Assembly (NCBI RefSeq): GCF_021155765.1
Contig: NC_060110.1
Span: forward strand, 11,903,501-11,967,500
Source of the DNA: Diprion similis
Lineage: Eukaryota; Arthropoda; Insecta; Hymenoptera; Diprionidae
DNA length: 64,000 nucleotides
Reading direction: 5' to 3'
Part shown: positions 60,894 to 64,000 of the stretch, one piece after another
Position numbering within the stretch: the first letter of the stretch is position 1
Layout: each line of letters opens with the position of its first letter
Notes under the pieces: model-generated
The model's input: the letters and a program-made list of their open reading frames with translations, nothing else
What the model was told of the DNA's origin: nothing
Database searches by the model: none
Position numbers and translations under genes: made by a program

Positions 60894-63073
60894 TTAATTA
60901 TGTACTCTTTTAAAATTAGCTAATTTTTGGAAAATATTGTTCAATACTTCTTTAGCTGAACACGATTCTGCATTAGGTATTCGTATTATTCCTCCAAATT
61001 CTCTTATGTAGTAGTTCAACTCCATTTCGTTCGATCGATTTTTATTAGCCAAATACTTATTGGAAAGTTGAGATAATTTTAGCAGATCAGAACTGAAGGC
61101 TTCGTCTAAGTCAAACAATTCTAAAGCTGGTGGTGGAAGTTCTTGAAAACTCGGCGGGAACACCTGTGGGCCAAGTATTTTCAATCAATATTCACAAACA
61201 TCAGTAGGATATTTTTCAATATTTGCACCAGCTGAAATAAATTTGTTGAGTTTCTCTGATCTATTTAGATCAGTTATCAATCGAATATTTCGGCAAATTT
61301 CTCACCGATGCCTGTGTGGGTGGTAAAGGGGTCTCGAACTGGGGGGTAATTAACGTCAACGGCTGCTTTTTCACCCCTAAAACTTCATATGCCTTGATAC
61401 ATGCAGGAATCATGTTCAAATGTATGGAATAAAAGTGTTGTTTGAACAGCTTGGTATATTCTCGCGGTATTTCAATGTTGTCCAATTCTTGGGTGCAAAC
61501 TTTTGGGATGTTCGCCTGCTGAGTTGTATCCGGAACAAAATTGTACTCCCAATACTGTGAAGATGACTTTCATTAAGTCTAAGTTTTGACGATGTATAAA
61601 TTTAGATTGCGTGTAATCAGGAGAGCCTCACGTCAATATCATCGGGTTGCGTATGCTTCACAGCTAAGTCGTCAGAACTAAAGAAGTCAAACAACATTTC
61701 CCTGAATTGGTCATTTTTTTCTTTCTCTATGTAACTGTCCGTTAGCATCCTCGAGGAGCCCAAGACAACCAATTTACCGCCGTTTGATTTTGACGAGTAG
61801 TAAGCACAAATTGGCCTATTTGTTGGTATCGCGACTGCACCACTAGATAGAGTCACACTGGATGGTTGCACCACATTCAAAGTTGCCCCGTACGGATACA
61901 AGTATTTCAAACCTCTGAATATTGATTGATTAATCATTGCAAGTAAAGTCGGCATTAATGTATAATATCAAAAATGTTTCAATTTTAAAAAAGTTAGTTA
62001 TTGTTATATGAAATATTTATTACTCACATGTACTCGTCGCGATTTTTCACGAAAACTGATTTATTTGACAATCCTTCTGATATGAGACATTCTTTCGGGT
62101 GAAAAGTTTGACTGTAGTTCATTCTGACCACACTATCTGAAAATTTTTTGATCATTTCAAATTGTATTCGGTCTTGGGTTCTCCTGTAATGGCCCTCCTC
62201 TTATCTGAGAAGACAATTTTTGTATGATATTTTAGCTATTATAAATCATGTCACTATACTTTCTTGCGTATCGAGATAATACATTAGAAAATTTTTTGAC
62301 TTTGTCGAAATAACGATTTCTGATGACTGTCAGTTTATACTTTAGAGCTAAACAAAATATTTTTCCTATCATCTAAACTTATTGTATGAAAATTCGTTTG
62401 AAGAAAGGGTGAATGGAACTAATTGAATATTCATTATAGGTAGAAGCAAATAAGCAATAAATTGGTGACACTACTTCACAGAAGACGAAAATTATGATTA
62501 TTTTAAATATCATAACATATAAGTAAAGTTTTAACTGCTAGATATGTGATTTACAAAACTATGTACTAATTCAAATTTGTGCCTCACCGTTATTCACCAT
62601 AATTCCAAATTCTTCCAACAAAAAATTAATATTCGTATTGAATTTATTTTCCCCGCCTTCGCCGAGCATGACCAAAACGTTTCCACCAGAATTTATGAAC
62701 GTCCTTATAGCGTTCATTTCAAGTTCGGTGAATTTGCTGCGAGGACCTGGTAATACTAAGACCTTGCCAGTGGTTAGCGATTCTTGCGAGAGGACGTCGT
62801 TGTTTCTACAAACAATTTTAATACTGTTGAATGTTTTTTTCCAAAGTCGATCTGATTTGTTTCCGATTCACTGTACTTAGAAAGGGTTGAAAATGTGTAA
62901 GTAAATATATTCAACTATATTGCAAATCTCTCAACTTACTCTATAAACTTCCATTTCGGTTTTAACTTTCTCTGAAGAACCTTAAATTCCTCGTTCAACC
63001 TCCGCTCATTTTTTGAAGCGTCAAATATTATCACATTAGCATTTGAATCGGCAGTGGAATGGACAGCCGTCAT
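60894..63073 (-). CDS. IFT52: Intraflagellar transport protein 52
   Basis: Six coding exons, 5' to 3' on the minus strand: 63073-62940, 62805-62588, 62136-62028, 61914-61632, 61554-61306, 61163-60894. Phases agree; the product is 420 residues against about 437 in human. Family landmarks, in order, are: NERRLNEEFKVLQRKLKPKW; the GIFT-like domain with GGNVLVMLGEGGENKFNTNI and NFLLEEFGIMVNN; YPYGATLNV; NGGKLVVLGSSRM; PQFETPLPPTQAS; VFPPSFQELPPPALELFDLD. IFT52 is a core IFT-B1 subunit that holds IFT88, IFT70 and IFT46 for cilium assembly. I chose MTAVHS as the start because it aligns with the vertebrate N-terminus; an in-frame ATG at 63148 lies upstream, but an acceptor-like TTATTCAG falls between the two. 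X-box motifs lie at 63218 and 63412. Confidence 0.96.
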
Positions 63074-63560
63074 ATTAATCGTTTTAATACTTTTCCCTGC
63101 TGAATAAATATGAAATACGTACAAAAGTGTCGGTATTCCGAACTTCACCCCGGAACAGTAATTGTCAGTAATGGTATAGTCAGTCTAAAAGGCTTGAGCA
63201 AACATTACGGGACTATCGTTGCTACGGGCAACCCTTATGACAACTAATCAAATAATCAAATAACAACGCGCCTTCGTGATCTTCACGTAGGGTCTGGCTG
63301 ACCATCGGGTGTTGCATCTATGATCAATTTCGTCTACGGTAGAGTGTTCGTACATTATTTTTTATTAGTCTAAAAGGGATGTGTTGCGGACCACGAATAA
63401 AGAATTGCGAAGTATCCATGGTAACGCCTTAGATGGCATGAGTGATGAAGGGTAAGGAATGTTCGATCGGGTGACAACGTGTGGTGCGTGTGGTCAAGTG
63501 TAGCGTGGTGTCAACTGTCGGTCGCAGACTCTGCATGTTAAGTTCTTTACTTGACATAAA
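63074..63560. promoter_or_regulatory. Divergent promoter with two X-box motifs
   Basis: This 487-base region separates two start codons on opposite strands. It holds GTTGCTACGGGCAAC (63218-63232), two RFX half-sites with a three-base spacer, and GTATCCATGGTAAC (63412-63425), which matches the 14-base nematode X-box consensus. RFX factors are the conserved activators of IFT genes. The sites lie 145 and 339 bases from the IFT52 start codon, and the second is 136 bases from the rightward start codon. Confidence 0.65.
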
Positions 63561-63842
63561 ATGAGTTCTGCAACTCAAACTGATCATGAGTTGAAAAAAC
63601 TGTTAAACAATCCAGCTAAAAATGTCACGGATGACGCCTCTATGGCGCCTCCGCTCTCGGTAAGTGTTCAAGTATGTTTCGTACAGGTTATCTTTTGAGA
63701 CTTGTTTGTTTATTAGCTGTCATTTTCTGGTGTAGACGAACGTTCCACGGCCGAGTACGTCTCAAAATGTTAATCCACAGTCTGCAATGAATCCCATGCT
63801 ACCCGCATTCAGTAAAAAAGAGGTACTTCAACCACGTCTGCA
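63561..63842 (+). CDS. Unidentified gene, first two coding exons (continues right)
   Basis: ATG at 63561, preceded by CATAAA. Exon 1 is 63561-63659 (ends TCTCG before GTAAGT); exon 2 is 63736-63842 (acceptor TGTAG, ends in phase 2 before GTGAGT). The predicted N-terminus has 68 complete codons: it begins MSSATQTDHELKKLLNNPA, continues through a Ser/Thr/Pro/Asn-rich stretch, and reaches SKKEVLQPRLQ. It is low-complexity and probably disordered, and I do not recognise the family. The gene runs past the window edge; the remaining 158 bases are intron. It shares a divergent promoter with IFT52, and the nearer X-box raises a ciliary role as an inference. Confidence 0.72.
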
Positions 63843-64000
63843 GTGAGTATATCGTACCACCTGGTTAGTTCATACATTTTTTAATATTCCAAACTCGAAT
63901 TCTGCAAGTACCTGCAAAGCAGTGAAAATTTGTACTGTAATTATTTAGCATTGGTAAAAATAGTTGGTTAAACTAGCAGTAGATACAAAGCCAACTCAGT

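Noticed and set aside
1-64000. CRISPR arrays, operons, integrases, tRNA or rRNA genes
   Set aside because: None seen. The window is a eukaryotic nuclear segment with spliced genes; I found no cloverleaf-like or rRNA sequence by eye, although a tRNA scan was not possible.

Overview
The window is nuclear DNA of an insect, most likely a holometabolous one and possibly a hymenopteran. The evidence is AT-rich non-coding DNA, GT-AG introns ranging from about 60 bp to more than 1 kb, and insect-type genes: a Drosophila-like Crumbs with over 30 EGF repeats, the insect 26/29-kDa cysteine protease, and Eyes absent. Nothing bacterial or viral was seen. All exon chains below were built by hand from splice sites and reading phase, and every chain closes in frame.

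Layout, left to right. The 3' end of endonuclease G (+) runs to 826. crumbs (-) follows, from a predicted signal-peptide exon at 18674-18698 down to the ERLI tail at 3889: 18 coding exons, about 2,279 residues. Next come about 18 kb of mostly non-coding DNA (18.7-37.07 kb) holding a fold-back element, a hairpin-type inverted repeat, simple repeats and one possible two-exon coiled-coil gene (+, 25.7-26.5 kb). The 26-29-p protease (+) has a promoter near 37.07 kb and CDS exons from 37654 to 41235 (552 aa). After a tail-to-tail spacer comes eyes absent (-), 8 coding exons from 47376 to 44201 (528 aa). A further 11 kb (47.4-58.7 kb) has a GC-rich island and a convincing TATA/Inr promoter, but no long gene. 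At the right end lie NF-YC (-, 58722-60466, 330 aa), IFT52 (-, 60894-63073, 420 aa) and the first two coding exons of an unidentified gene (+, from 63561).

The genes do not form one system. crumbs is an apical polarity determinant, eya a retinal-determination phosphatase and co-activator, NF-YC a CCAAT-binding histone-fold subunit, IFT52 an IFT-B core protein, EndoG a mitochondrial nuclease, and 26-29-p a papain-family hemocyte protease. The strongest regulatory observation is a pair of RFX-type X-box motifs in the divergent promoter between IFT52 and the unknown rightmost gene, which suggests that gene could also be ciliary. Other notable points are two introns with GC donor sites (one in crumbs, one in eya), both demanded by reading phase, and a predicted alternative 5' splice site in crumbs that adds or removes a 23-residue glycosylation-rich insert within one EGF repeat.
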